64,000 nt of DNA from Diphasiastrum complanatum (Eukaryota > Streptophyta > Lycopodiopsida > Lycopodiales > Lycopodiaceae). Shown in pieces: positions 1 through 15,839 of the stretch. The position numbers and the translations under genes are program-made. The first letter of the stretch is position 1. The number at the start of each line of letters is the position of its first letter. The stretch covers positions 1 to 64,000 of the forward strand of contig MU831884.1 of the NCBI GenBank assembly GCA_029204225.1, given 5' to 3'. The notes below the pieces were generated by a model, which was given only the letters and a program-made list of their open reading frames with translations, did not search any database and was not told where the DNA came from.

Positions 1-1626
1 GTCTTGATCTGTATCATTATTTAATTCGATTATTCTCTTTGTCACAAGAGGATAATTTTTCTGAATGCAAAGTGGTCTTATCTCTTGAATAGGGTTTGTT
101 AAGTGGACAATTATCTGAAACTTGAAAGGAAGAGATTAACACAAATATCGACTTTTATATCTAATGAAGGGTTTGAGCTAGACTAGGTGATATGGGAAAA
201 GAGAATGATTTTCACTAGAATCCCTTAGTAGATTTGGATCAAAAGGCATAATGCTTCCTATGTGAATACTCATAGTTTTTAAAGTTGCACCTTTTAAGAA
301 CTAACTTTATATTTTATCATGTCAACCCTCAATCACTATGAGACCTTGATTTGTTTCATCCCTTTAGGTGAACTTTGGCTCTTGTGGAGCCTGATGTAGT
401 TAAGGAGCTAAATAGCATTCTTTATTGTGCACTATAAGGAAATTTTTTTATGTCATTGTGGCTTGATCCCTTGCACCTACTTCCCAATTATGTTGCATTG
501 AAGTGATTGGATTACCAATTACTTGTAAGGAAGGGACTCAATGAAGATAGTACCATGATGATTTGAGCATACCATGCTACTTTAAAACCCTTGGGCCACA
601 AGTAAGTGGGGAGTCATGATTAGTATTTTTGTCCTCCTTCCTCTGGCTTGCCCAATATATATGTACATTGAGGGTAGATAAGCAATCCAAAGTCAACTTT
701 TATGTATGATGAACGAGTTGCAAACTTAGTTAAGATGGTTAATAGTAGGATCGTTTGCTTGCTACGGACAATCATGTCAACATAGACACTTGTAGCGTGT
801 GCACTCATAACTGTGTTGATAATTTTATGTAGAAGTGACCAACATTTGAAAGATATGAGACTTCAGTGGACCACTCAGAAGGTGCATTTGGTCTATTGTG
901 CCCGACAAAGATTGTACCTTTTGGAGTCTTTTCATCAAAGTTACCGAATGCTTCAAATTGATTGAAATTTGATTCAAAAAAGATTTCAAAGATTCAAGTC
1001 GGCCAATTTTTTTTTGGGAAAAAGTTGTTGAATCTTTTTTGTGTCAAGCTTTATATTTGTACTAGTAGTATCACTCTTCAAATGTTAAGTAATCACCATA
1101 ACTTATAAGATTTTATTTTAGTTGGTAGTTTATTTTACACATATTCTAACATAATAGTTTATCCAAGAATTGGACTAGCTAGCATCAGTGATGAGACACA
1201 CTATGCACATTAGTATAGACGGTTCCAACTAGTAACTACACATGATTCCTAGTCACATTGCTGGGAGCCTATGGTTTAGTACTCACTATTCACCACAAGT
1301 GAATGATGCATAATATCATTATGTTGGACCTTGGTAATTGATTAAAGTTTAAACTACCTTGGTGAAGGTTTATGAAGTTTCAAGCTTTAAAACTAACAAT
1401 TAAAACAAGGTTATAATTCTTTTGTTCTTGACATGTGGAAATTCTACTCACTTGTCAAAAGATTTGAATCACGTCTTTAACCTTTAATTACACTAACTTT
1501 CAACACCTTAAACGAATGAAATTTGGGAACTAAAAGTTTTTTTGAGAAGAAGAAAAAAAACCTATCAAAAACTTGACTCAAATTGGTTTGGAGGGGCCCT
1601 TGATGTAAGTTAGGTGGTCAAACTAT
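1..1626. other. Non-coding stretch, no gene recognised
   Basis: No open frame here resembles a known protein. The sequence is AT-rich with frequent stops in all frames. If the RABH1 exons further right belong to a gene that starts upstream of the window, this stretch would be part of its first intron, but that is an inference. The last five bases before the copia element (1627-1631, GTGCA) are one copy of its target duplication. Confidence 0.5.
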
Positions 1627-1631
1627 GTGCA

Positions 1632-2021
1632 TGTTGAAATAAATGCCTATTTTGCCCCTTAAGGCCTGTATACTTGTAACTTGTAAGTTGTGCATAAGAC
1701 ATGGGGGTAAAACATTTATGTACATAGTACACCCCACTTGTGCTAATTAGGCAAGTAAATCAAGTAGGTTAAGGACCCATGTGGGTTCTAGAGCTAGAAT
1801 TAGCAAGACACCACCTCTATACATAACATGCTATATGTAGCCCAAACTTTGGAGGGGTTTCCACGCCCTACTACACTTTGAATATTCATTCATGTTGTGT
1901 GAGCTTTGAAGTCCTCTCTCTCTTGCTTTTGTGTTCTACTCCATAGCTGGTTTTCTGAAGCTTTCATAGTGTGCTTACTATGCTGTTATGATACTCCATA
2001 GCTAGGCCTTGGAATTTGACA
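1632..2021 (+). repeat. Left LTR of copia A
   Basis: This 390-bp direct repeat is matched by 6576-6965. It starts TGTTG and ends GACA, the usual TG...CA termini. Differences from the right copy are scattered single substitutions, two of them near position 1660. Confidence 0.95.
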
Positions 2022-2033
2022 TGGTATCAGAGC
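2022..2033 (+). other. Primer binding site of copia A (tRNA-iMet)
   Basis: TGGTATCAGAGC lies immediately after the left LTR. It is the standard plant copia primer site, complementary to the 3' end of initiator methionine tRNA. Confidence 0.95.
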
Positions 2034-2444
2034 AGGTTATGTTGCCTGTGGTGTGGTGAAAGCTTGGACCTGGTTTTGATTAGATTCCTGCCATTCCTGG
2101 AGAGCAGCTTACCTTTGAGGAGGGAGCACTTTTCGTAGGGGCATCTGATCTCTGTGCTATCTGCATGGTTGGAGTACTGTTGGCAAGGGGAGTACAGGGA
2201 GCCAAAAAGTTTCTAATTTGAGACAAAATTTTTTGAGTCTTTTTGGACAGCCAGGACTGTAGGAGGGCGCTTTCTACAGTGAGGACTTTAGTGAAAGTTC
2301 TGAGTGGATCTTGGACAAGGGCTAGGACAGCCATACAGGGGGATAGTTTCAAATCCAGAAGCTGAGGGTTATTGAGCAAGTGGCTGCATACCCTAGTTGG
2401 GTGAAAACCCCAGTTTGCCTTTTGTGTTTTATTTCTATCCAACT

Positions 2445-5400
2445 ATGTCTAGTCTTGCAGAGAGCATGCTAAGTGAAGCCAGCCGGCTTGATGGCACTAA
2501 CTTTAGCATATGGAAATTCAAGATCAAGAACATTCTTGAAGACAAAGAATGTTGGAAGCTTGTGACAGGTGAGGAGCCTGTTCCAACATCTGAACTTGAA
2601 CTTAAGGACTATATCAAGAGAGGGGAAAAGGCACACAGAATCATTAACATGTCAGTGAGGGATAATGTGATTCCTCTAATCAGGTCAGCCAAAGGGCCTG
2701 TGGATGCATGGCACATTCTTTGTGCATTGTATGAGACAGCAAGTACAACCAGGTTTCTCTACTTGAAGAACAAGTTGTATACTCTCAGAATGGAGACAGG
2801 GGAGACAGTTACTGATCATCTTACTAAGATTCAGGATATTAGATATCAGCTTTCTGTACTTGGAGAGTCTATTGCTGACAAAGACTTGGTGCCAATAGTT
2901 CTGAATAGCTTGTCATATGCTTATCAGAACTTTGTGATGATGATATCAGTGAGAGAGAAGATCCCTACCTATGAAGAAGTCTATGGTCTCTTGTTACAGG
3001 AGGAGATGAGGAGAGTTAATCTCTCCAAGAGGGAAGATTTCCAGGAGCATGCCTTTGCTTCTAAGAAGAAGCAAAATCCAGCTAAGGATAAGAAGAAAGG
3101 TAAAGGCAAGAACAAAGGAACACCACAAACACTTGAGCAAGGAATGGAGAACTTGCAGATGTCAGAAGCACAACCCTCCTCGAATACTTCTTCCACACCT
3201 CGAAGGAAGGGGAATTGCAATTACTGTGGTAAATATGGACACTTTGCTTTTGAGTGCAGGAAGAAGCTTGCAGACCAAGAGAAGGGCACAAAGAAGCAAG
3301 GAGGAAATGTTATTGAGAGTGTTGCAAGAGAGGAGCAGAGTGACATAAGGCAAGCTGAGTTATTCTCTGTTGCATTGGCTTCACAAGCTACAACAGGTGG
3401 TTGGTACATTGACTCAGGTGCTTCAAAGCACATGACCCCTCATAGGGATTGGTTTGATACCTCTGTGGGGATTAGTGATGGACAAGAGGTGTGCCTAGGT
3501 GACAACTCAACACACAAGGTCAAGGGAAAGGGCACAGTACATGTAAAGCTTCCATCAGGAGAAGTCAAAGTCATTAAGAATGTCTTATATGTACCAGGAC
3601 TTGCTAAAAATCTTCTTTCAGTAGGAGCTATCACTCAACAAAATATGAAAGTAGAATTTGATGCTACTTCTTGTCTTGTGTTGGACTTGAGTGATAATAT
3701 GAAGGTTGTGGCCAAAGGATTGCAGGAAGATAATCTATACAGGTTATACACTTCTATCCCTAGTCAGCATGCTTATACAGCAAAAGGAAGGGATGTGGAT
3801 AGGTTGTGGCATGAGAGGTATGGACATCTTGGCTACCAAAGCATGCAGGTGTTGAACCAGCATCATATGGTGGAGGGGCTTCCAGTTGTTAAGCCAAGCT
3901 CTTCAGTTTGCGAGGCTTGCGCTATGGGAAAACAGCAAAGACATAAGTTTCCCAAGGAAAGCACCACCAGGGCAGCAGGCATACTTGACTTGATACATTC
4001 AGATTTGTGGGGGCCAACCCAAACAAAATCTGCAGGAGGGGCATATTACTTTATGACCTTTATTGATGACTTCTCACGCAAGATTTGGATTTATTTCTTG
4101 AAGTTAAAATCTGAAGCATTCAAGTACTTCCTGCATTTCAAAGCTTTGGTAGAAGAACATTCAGGAAACAAGATAAAGATGCTCAGGTCAGACGGTGGTG
4201 GAGAGTTCATTAAGACAGAATTTGTGGAATTCTGCAAAGCCAATGGGATCAAAAGGCAGCTTACAGCTCCTCATACCCCTTAGCAAAACGGCGTAGCAGA
4301 GAGAAAGAACCGAACTATTGTGGAGTGTGCAAGGTGCATGCTTAAGGCAAAGGGGTTGCCCAACTCTTTTTGGGGCGAGGCAATGCACACAGCAGTGTTT
4401 CTGTTGAATAGAAGTCCAACAAAAGCTGTGGAAGGCAAGACTCCAGAAGAGGCATTTAGCGGCATTAAGCCCAAGGTAGGCGCTTTGCGAGTGTTTGGTT
4501 GTACGGCCTATGCCCATATTCCCAAGAATAACAGGAAGAAGCTGGATGCAAAATCAGCAAAGAGTATTTTCTTGGGATACAGTGAAGAAAGCAAAGCTTA
4601 CAGACTTTACGATCTTACTAGCAAGAAGAGGATCATAAGTCGAGATGTGATCTTTGAAGAAGATCAAACGCCTCCTATAGAGGAACTTGAGATGGAGGAT
4701 GGTACAAGTGAATTTGTGCCAATACTTGATGACCCACATCCATATATTGGGGAGCCCCAGGATGATCATATGAGTGATCAAGAGGAAGAATCCGAGGAGG
4801 CTAGGAAGCGGAAGGAAAGGGGCAAATCTGTTGAGTCCTATTCACCGTCTTCATCACCAACTGCAAGGAAGAAGTTTCCCAAGTGGTATTGGCAAACTGT
4901 GCAGGATGGTTTGATATTGGATGAGGGAGAGAGCAGCAATCCAGGGGCTAGGAGGTCTCAAAGGCAAGCCCAGCAGCATGAACACCAGGAGACAAACTAT
5001 GCACTTATGACTACTATTTTGGATTCACAAGATCCACATACACTCGTTGAGGCAGCAGATGAGAAGGTATGGCAACATGCTATGCAAGAGGAGTACGACT
5101 CCATTCTGAAGAATGATACATGGGATTTGGTGAAGTTACCAAAAGGGAAGCGTCCTATTGGCTGTAAGTGGGTCTACAGGACCAAATACAAATCTGATGG
5201 GAGCATCGAAAAGCATAAGGCAAGGCTGGTTGCTAAAGGCTATGCACAGAAGGAGGGCTTGGACTATGATGAGACGTTTGCACCGGTAGCTAAGATGACG
5301 TCTATCAGGTTGGTTTTAGCATTGGCTGCATTTTTTGGTTGGGAGGTCCATCAAATGGACGTGAAGAGTGCTTTTCTTAATGGACAGTTGGCTGAAGAAG

Positions 5401-6581
5401 TCTACATGGAACAGCCACAAGGTTTTGAGGCTAAGGGCAAGGAAAGTATGGTATGCAGGCTTAAGAAGGCCTTAAATGGTTTGAAGCAAGCACCCAGGGC
5501 CTGGTATAGTCGTATTGACGACTATTTTGCCAAGGAGCAATTCATAAAGAGTCAGTCGGACTGCAACCTGTTCGTGAAGGAGGAAGATGGGAACATTGTT
5601 TTGATAGTTCTATATGTGGATGACTTGGTCATCACGGGTAACAATGGGCAGCTTATTGAAAAGGTGAAGGCTCATTTATCAAATGAGTTCGAGATGAAGG
5701 ATTTGGGCTTAATCCACTATTGTCTTGGTTTGGAGGTTTGGAAAAAGGAAAACTGTGTGTTTATTTCCGAAGCCAACTATGCATGTGAAGTTTTGAACAG
5801 GTTCAACATGCAGGATTGCAAACCCGTTTTCACGCCCATTGATACCAGCAGTAAGCCATCCAGAGTTGATGGCACTCCTTTTGTGGACGAGACTCTTTAT
5901 AGGCAGCTTGTGGGTAGCCTGATTTATCTCACCACTACGAGACCAGACATTTCCTATGCTGTTGGTGTAGCAAGCCAGTTCATGAGTTCTCCAACTGAAG
6001 CACATTGGAAAGCAGCCAAGAGGGTTTTGAGGTATGTCAAAGGGACAACCTGCTATGGGATTGAGTACACAGATGACGGAAAGCTTCAGCTTGGAGGCTT
6101 TACTGATTCGGACTGGGCAGGTGATAGGGATGATCGAAAGTCGACCACAGATTACACTTTTAACCTTGGTTCAGGGGCCATTTCTTGGTGTAGCAAGAAA
6201 CAGCCCACAGTTACCTTATCATCGACAGAGGCTGAGTACAGGGCAGCGGCAAAAGCTACCTGCGAGGCAATATGGCTCAGGAGACTTCTTGGGGAGGTGC
6301 AGATTCCACAGGATGGTCCTACTATTCTTCAGTGTGACAGCCAGAGTTGCATCCAGCTTGCCAAAAATCCTGTGTACCATGCTCGTACGAAGCATATTGA
6401 GGTGGATCAACACTTCTTACGAGAGAAGATACAAAGCGGAGAAATTCGGCTCGAGTACTGTGATACCAACGAACAAGCAGCAGATATCTTTACTAAGGCA
6501 CTTAGTAGAGAAAAAATTGAAAAGTTTCGTAGCATGCTAGGTGTTGGTATGAACAAAATAGCCATTGAGGGGGGGTGTTGA
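2445..6581 (+). pseudogene. Copia A gag-pol polyprotein with one in-frame amber
   Basis: One frame of about 1379 codons encodes the copia polyprotein. The domain order is Gag; a CCHC zinc knuckle (CNYCGKYGHFAFEC, near residue 257); aspartic protease (WYIDSGASKH, near 320); integrase with an HxxxH...CxxC zinc site and GPT/DD-type core; reverse transcriptase with LYVDDLVITG (near 1057); and RNase H with SSTEAEYRA. The start at 2445 is chosen because Gag homology begins at MSSLAESML; the frame is open further upstream only from a non-ATG codon. TAG at 4281-4283 falls in the integrase motif TP-Q-NGVAERKN, where relatives have Gln, so a single CAG-to-TAG change has broken the frame. The final stop codon overlaps the first bases of the right LTR. 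Apart from the amber the element looks functional. Confidence 0.92.
6566..6575 (+). other. Polypurine tract of copia A
   Basis: TGAGGGGGGG lies directly before the right LTR, where plus-strand DNA synthesis is primed in LTR retroelements. Confidence 0.85.
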
Positions 6582-6965
6582 AATAAATGCCTATTTTGCC
6601 CATTAAGGCTTGTATACTTGTAACTTGTAAGTTGTGCATAAGACATGGGGGTAAAACATTTATGTACATAGTACACCCCACTTGTGCTAATTAGGCAAGT
6701 AAATCAAGTAGGTTAAGGACCCATGTGGGTTCTAGAGCTAGAATTAGCAAGACACCACCTCTATACACAACATGCTATATGTAGCCCAAACTTTGGAGGG
6801 GTTTCCACGCCCTATTACACTTTGAATATTCATTCATGTTGTGTGAGCTTTGAAGTCCTCTCTCTCTTGCTTTTGTGTTCTACTCCATAGCTGGTTTTCT
6901 GAAGCTTTCATAGTGTGCTTACTATGCTGTTATGATACTCCATAGCTAGGCCTTGGAATTTGACA
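6576..6965 (+). repeat. Right LTR of copia A
   Basis: This is the second 390-bp copy of the A LTR, followed by the GTGCA target duplication at 6966-6970. The gag-pol stop codon TGA (6579-6581) lies inside its first six bases. Confidence 0.95.
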
Positions 6966-7389
6966 GTGCACTCGAGTTGAGACATAGGTATTGGCTTGCG
7001 TTGTCAAGAACTACTAGCTTATTCTAACTACATGTTAGGTGTTTGGTCTAAAGACAACCTTTTTTGAAAAGAAATAGAGGGAGTTGGGGCCTCTTGGATG
7101 AATTTATTCTACTTGAGAGTAGAAGGTGGTGCCTATTGTAGTGCTAGATGTATGCATAATTAGAGCTAGTGAGAAACTCATTACAACATGGGTGGGGATA
7201 TTGGTCATATAGAGCTCATTCATTTGTCTTGATATAAAAGTGATAAAGATTCAAGCTGACTACTCTAGGCCTGAAGGTGGATTGGCATCGCTCCTACCAT
7301 TGGAACCTGATCGAACAATTCAATCAATATGTGTGTGAGCATTAAGAACCTAGTGTTGGGGTTGTAAAAGTAGGTTTAACTGCTTATTC

Positions 7390-7700
7390 TAGTTCTTTTG
7401 ATGGCAATGAGTTACAAAATTGTTGCTCTAAGCTAGACACACATTTTGAGGTGTATTGCAACATCGACTTAAAGATTCAGGGTGTTGCTATTTCTATTGA
7501 TGCTTATGCACACACATGGTGGAGGACACATGCACAAAATATCCAGGGCCAAAATAGATGGTTTCTGAATTTAGGAAGGTTTTTAAGCAAAACCTAAAGG
7601 CTGCTATGATAGATCTTGAGTGGCGAACCGAATGAAAAGATATGTATATATTTTTTGGAAGTAGACTGGTAAATGTGGGAATATAGAGACAAGTTAACTA
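7390..7700 (+). pseudogene. Eroded Ty3/gypsy Gag remnant
   Basis: Conceptual translation between about 7390 and 7660 gives a degraded gypsy-type Gag core: an FDG...L-CCSKLDTHFEVY segment, then AYAHTWWRTH, then an EFRKVFKQNLKAA segment. The spacing of the tryptophan pair and the F-x-F region matches the retrotransposon Gag domain of Ty3/gypsy elements. No continuous frame, LTR or zinc knuckle is visible. Assignment rests on motif order only, so confidence is modest. Confidence 0.45.
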
Positions 7701-7920
7701 AACTTTGATGCCTATTTCTTGGTTTGGTTGTCTATTTTATTTCTCTATTCGCCTGTCTTCTGGTTAGAGGTGCATTCCTCAAAGCTCTATCAACGTACTA
7801 TTATGATTTGCATATATTCTTCTCCATCTTGCATTATCTAAGAATATGAGACTACATCATAGAGCAGATCTTCAAATTTCAGTTGGACATATTATACAAT
7901 GAATCAATCAAATTTCATAG

Positions 7921-8266
7921 ATGCACCGTGATTCTGAATCGCGATCAGAATCGGGATTCAGAAACGCGTTTCGGGATTTTCCCAGAATCGCGCAGAATTG
8001 TTGTTTTTTTTCTTGAATGTTTTTTAGGCAATATGGGTATCAGATGAAAGCTCTGATTGAGAGCATTATGACTGTGTAGTTTGCCGACTGTTTTGGGTGC
8101 GAAACACCAAAAAGTGTGTTTTCACTCAGGGAGTTGGAAGGCCAAATCATGAAAAGGCCTTACCGTTGGGGCCGGGGTCTACCAGTTTTTTTTGTTTTTT
8201 TGGCAATTCTGGGTTCAGAATCGTGATTCGTGAATCGCGGACCCAGCAAATCGCAATTCGGTGCAT
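7921..8266. mobile_element. Possible MITE with ATGCACCG inverted ends
   Basis: A 346-bp segment begins ATGCACCG and ends CGGTGCAT, a perfect 8-bp inverted repeat. Just inside are further GATTCTGAATCG-like palindromic words near both ends. The flanks TTCATAGA and TTTATGCA agree at only five of eight positions, so a target duplication is not secure. There is no transposase. A small non-autonomous DNA transposon is the simplest reading. Confidence 0.45.
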
Positions 8267-11785
<3,519 letters not shown>

Positions 11786-12939
11786 GTGTCGATATGCTGA
11801 TTGCCTATTCATTCAAATTGGCTTCCTTGATGCAAATTTTTGTCCTTATCACACAATGTTTTCCTGCAATTTCATCTTAGAACAGTTAACAAACTAGTGT
11901 AGGACAATCTGTCACTAGGTTTTGGAAGATTGGTCTCTACTTCCTTATACTGTGCTGATAGATCTCCATTTTGTGTGAAGAAGCTTAGTCATTTCATTTT
12001 TCTACATGTACTAACAGATGTTGCTTAATCATTTGATGGGCCAATTCCAGAAGTAAATCCATTGTTTTTTTTCACCAAGATCTTCACCTTGCACCACGTA
12101 AATGAACCAAGGTCAATTTGGATTTTGCAGTTGAGCTTGGAAGTTATTCTTTTTGTGAGATAAGATGCATAGCCTAAGCGGACTTGTGGTTTCTTATTGA
12201 GATCTTTGTGCAAGATGTGCCAGCTGTTTGTGCTAATTTTTCTAGCTTTAACTTTCTATGAGCTACTCAAGAAGGAAGTCAAATATATATTATCACACCT
12301 GAACGTTAGCACGTTCCATGACATTATTGCCACTCTAGTGGAAGTGCATACACTGTCACCACCTGATGTGAACAAATCATTTCATATCCACATAAATGCA
12401 TCTCACTAGATCGTGGGCTATGTGCATGCACAACCCAATGATCAGAAAGGATATGATCATCTCACCTATTAACCAAGGAAACTTAAATCCCTATAGATTG
12501 TATTGCTCTAATACTGAGTAGGAGGGAATTTCCATGATATTTTATGTGAGCCTGAGTTTTGATATATTTTTTTGGAAGCTAAATTGCACATGTACTTGAA
12601 TTATTAGCCATTGCTATCATTATTGGAAGAGTGGCTCGATTGCTAGATCCTAAGCAAAAATTCAACTTCAAGTTCACATCAAACTTGGAAAATATTGGTG
12701 TCTTTGACCAATTATTGCAACTTCACAATAACATTCTCATAAAACAACTTAAACAAGCTTTGAGATAGCGAACACTTTAAAATTTATGACTCATATGAAT
12801 CTTAGTATCAAGGTTTGAGGCAATATCTTGTTATTGGTAAAATTTTCATTTAGTGTAAAGATACCAATCGATTATGAAAGCATGTCCCTATGAACTAGTA
12901 AATTATGTACCATATAAGCATGGCCTTGATGGTGACATT
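11786..12939. other. RABH1 3' flank, no gene seen
   Basis: The first few hundred bases after the stop at 11785 should be 3' untranslated region. No canonical AATAAA is obvious nearby. From about 12200 onward the sequence is AT-rich and I see no supported gene. Confidence 0.4.
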
Positions 12940-14060
12940 GTGTGAGACTTGGCCTATATTGCACGTGTTGGTTTTGGAGGTGGCCTTTTTCAAACATAGA
13001 TTACTGCTAAAGAATTCCTGGCGCAGGGGTTTGGTGGCCCACACTATCGAAGGAAGCTGTAGATTTTTCGCTTGCAATGTGATTTGTCAACAACATGGCA
13101 CAGCCTATCTCCGTAATGTATTGGCCTTTATTCCCCTTCCAACTTATTGGACTGTTTCAATGTCGATATGTCAATTTTATTGTGCAAATTCATCTGGCTT
13201 CCAGACAAGGTCACCAACATTGTGGCCACTAGTTATGGCAACAAAGTGGCCAAGGAAAAAGATACAACTTTTGAGAGCACTATTGAGTTTATTTTTTGTG
13301 AAAATGTCATATCTAGATTTGGATGTCCTTCGGAGCTTGTTTTTCTAATTGAGGACCGACTGCATATTATTTGTGATGTAATTGTTAGTCTTGCAAATAC
13401 TTTTTGGATAGTCCACAAAACATTAACTGGCTTTTATCTTTGGGAAAATGGTTCATTTGAAGGCACAATAAGGTTTTTGAAGTATATTCTATCTAGAGAA
13501 GTGCATATTAATTAGCTATTATGTATAGGAAATTGGCCAATATGAAGCCATCAATAAGATTTTGAGGTTTGTTCTATCTAGAGAAATACATGAAAAACAT
13601 TGATCTTGTTTGAACATGTAGTGTCTACTCTATGAGCCTACCACATAGCCTATAAGGTCACTGTGAGATACATAGTCTTTCAATTAGCATACAAAGTTTA
13701 GGCTATCTTACCCTTCGCATTTCTGGTCCCTAACTAGTGGCTACATATGTGACACAATCTTGTGGACAATGCAATAGTTGAGCCAATTACTTGAGTCGTA
13801 GTAGACGAGTTAGATGAAGTTGAAGGTATGCCCTTTGGCAACAATGGCACTGGCACACAATTGCCATCATCAGCCCATCATAATTGTCATGTAGACGTGT
13901 GATTTACTACTCATAGGTGGGCCTTTTCTATAATTGAAGTAATATTTGCAATTGAAACTAAAATAAAATATTGAAAGTGGAAAGGGCCATATGAGGTCCC
14001 TAAAATGTTTGCTAACAATGCTCATATTAAGTTGCAAATTTTTTGAGGAGCATTTTTTTG
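12940..14060 (+). pseudogene. Decayed Ty3/gypsy integrase region
   Basis: Translated fragments in several frames follow the order of a gypsy integrase. There is a zinc-finger part with WWPTLSKEAVDFSLA followed by CD-VCQQHGTAY (about 13030-13110). A core follows with CENVISRFGCPSELV and a NG.FEGT.R segment (13290-13510). Then comes a LWAYxxAYKVTVRY segment with FQLAYKV (about 13625-13710), and a C-terminal KGPYEV segment (13985-14010). Frameshifts and stops separate them, so it is non-functional. The family call comes from motif order; the fragment's LTRs are not recognised. Confidence 0.65.
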
Positions 14061-15159
14061 TTAACAACGGTGGAGTATTTACCTCCTAAACCAGATCTTA
14101 GCTATGATAGCCCATTATCTTGGAGTAACTTATTTGAACTGTTTGATAGAACTTATACTCTCCTTGTCCCCATCTCCTTGTATGATCTATGCAAGAGTAA
14201 TTGCTGGCATAATGACTCTAGACAGACACCTTTCCCTTTCCTTTGAACCACCATGATTTATCTTTAGGCCTCTTGATTAGGGATGTGATGCATTGCAGCC
14301 CTTATAGGCTCCTTCGATTTTGTCTTGAATCAGAAGGGTCAAATGTTACCTTGATTTTTGTCTTCTTCTTTTGATATCCTTTATTGTGCCTTCAAACCTC
14401 CTCATCCAAGACCATCATGCCTTACACATTAGTTTCAACCTACAATATCCCTTTACCAATCACCTTATCATCCCTTCTTTTAAATCTTCAATAGATATAT
14501 ATATATATATATAGTACACATAGTTTCAAACTCCCCATCAATTCTTTTTTCCCATGTTCTATTCTATCTAATTTTGTCACACTTGTCAAAGTTCATGCAT
14601 ACGTTGTCCTCATGATTCCATTTGTCAATGCCTCCACTCATGTGTCACATCACTTCCACCACCACCTATCATAAATCCTTCTCCACTAGCCTTAATTGCC
14701 AACATTGATTCCCCTTTTGTTGATTTGAGCCATTTTCCCTTCTTGTGTACATGCCTTTATATTCATTGACTAGCCAATTTTCCCTTCCTTTTGCTTGCTA
14801 GTTAGCTCAAGAGGCATGGAAAGTGCTTTAAACCATTTATGAGTCAAAAAAGACCTATAATTCTCACACCAAGAAAATATGTGCTTCAAAGCTTATATAG
14901 GAGTAACGAGGAGAGTGCACATTCATCTATGCTTAGAGTGAAAGGCCCTAAATCATGAACTTGCTTTTATTGGAAATGAAATTGAAGAGAGTTAGCTAGT
15001 TCAAATTATCTTGATCGATTGGGAGAGGAATCCAATTCTTGCTTTACCATCTATTGAAAGCTTACAAGGAGTTCTAGTGACTGAGGAGAGTAGGCTTGCC
15101 AATATGAGAGATAGAACGGGAGTTTCTTACTAGAACAATGATGGTGAAGAGAATGTGAG
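14061..15159. other. Non-coding, no gene recognised
   Basis: AT-rich sequence with a short (TA)n microsatellite near 14492-14512. I find no reading frame with recognisable content. Confidence 0.5.
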
Positions 15160-15790
15160 AAATATTGCAAACTATAGCTTGATTAGGCCAAATTTCATGT
15201 ACATAATATCATTCCACATGTGTAGAGCCCGTCTTCACATGTGAAGCATATGCATAGGTTAGCTTGTACATAATTTCGAGAGCAATTAACGCAAATAGCA
15301 AAGTTTTCCAAGTTAGCTTCCTAGATTCTATCTTTTTCAAGAGGTGCAATTTGATTGGATGGCCATAGATTTGTATGAGACCTTAGGAGGAGCCAAAAGA
15401 CAAGTGGATGTATTGTCCCAGACATGTGAAGTAGGTCAAATCAATCCAAGCCTCAAGCTTTTTGTATATACTCCAATTTGGTGCTCATTTGGAAGAGATC
15501 TTGAGGATTTTGCATCACTCTCTTTGCATGCATTTTGGTGGATCCAATGCTTTGATTAGTGTTAGAACTTTGCTCTTTGGTTTATGTCCATACAACAGGC
15601 TATGGTTCATGCTGTGGTTCACCTGTGTGAAGCCTATTTGATCATTTACACTTTGTTTTAGATTGCTCTTGCTTACAAATCACGATAGTATCAATTCTAA
15701 CTTGCATTTGGTGATAGAATTATTGATAGTAATGCAACCAATCACTCTTTTGGATTGAATGAATCCATTTATGGTCCTTATTGTACTTTT
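15160..15790 (+). repeat. Probable eroded copia LTR (family of H/I)
   Basis: This stretch shares short words with the LTR of copia I further right: CACATGTGTAGAGC followed by TTCACATGTGAAGC, CACCTGTGTGAAGCC, and near the end CAACCAATCACTCT and ATTGTAC. The order is the same as in I. It directly precedes a copia coding remnant on the same strand, as a left LTR would. Boundaries are approximate. Confidence 0.4.
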
Positions 15791-15839
15791 CTTTCATAGA
15801 GAAAACATGTTTTATTAATAGAAAAGCAATTGGAAAGAC

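Larger units (their letters stand above)
1632..6965 (+). mobile_element. Copia element A, near-complete LTR retrotransposon
   Basis: A full-length Ty1/copia element. It has two 390-bp LTRs (1632-2021 and 6576-6965) beginning TGTTGAAAT and ending TTTGACA, a primer binding site directly after the left LTR, one gag-pol frame, and a purine tract directly before the right LTR. It is flanked by the 5-bp duplication GTGCA (1627-1631 and 6966-6970). By eye the LTRs differ at about four sites (about 1%), so the insertion is young. The single obvious coding defect is an amber codon in integrase. It lies upstream of RABH1 exon 2 in the same orientation and may sit in that gene's first intron. Confidence 0.95.

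Noticed and set aside
2022-2033. tRNA-like sequence at primer sites
   Set aside because: Only 12 bases match tRNA-iMet; they are retroelement primer sites, not tRNA genes.
2080-2442. 120-residue antisense open frame in the copia A leader
   Set aside because: It lies wholly in the untranslated leader of A, has no recognisable content, and leaders tolerate chance open frames.
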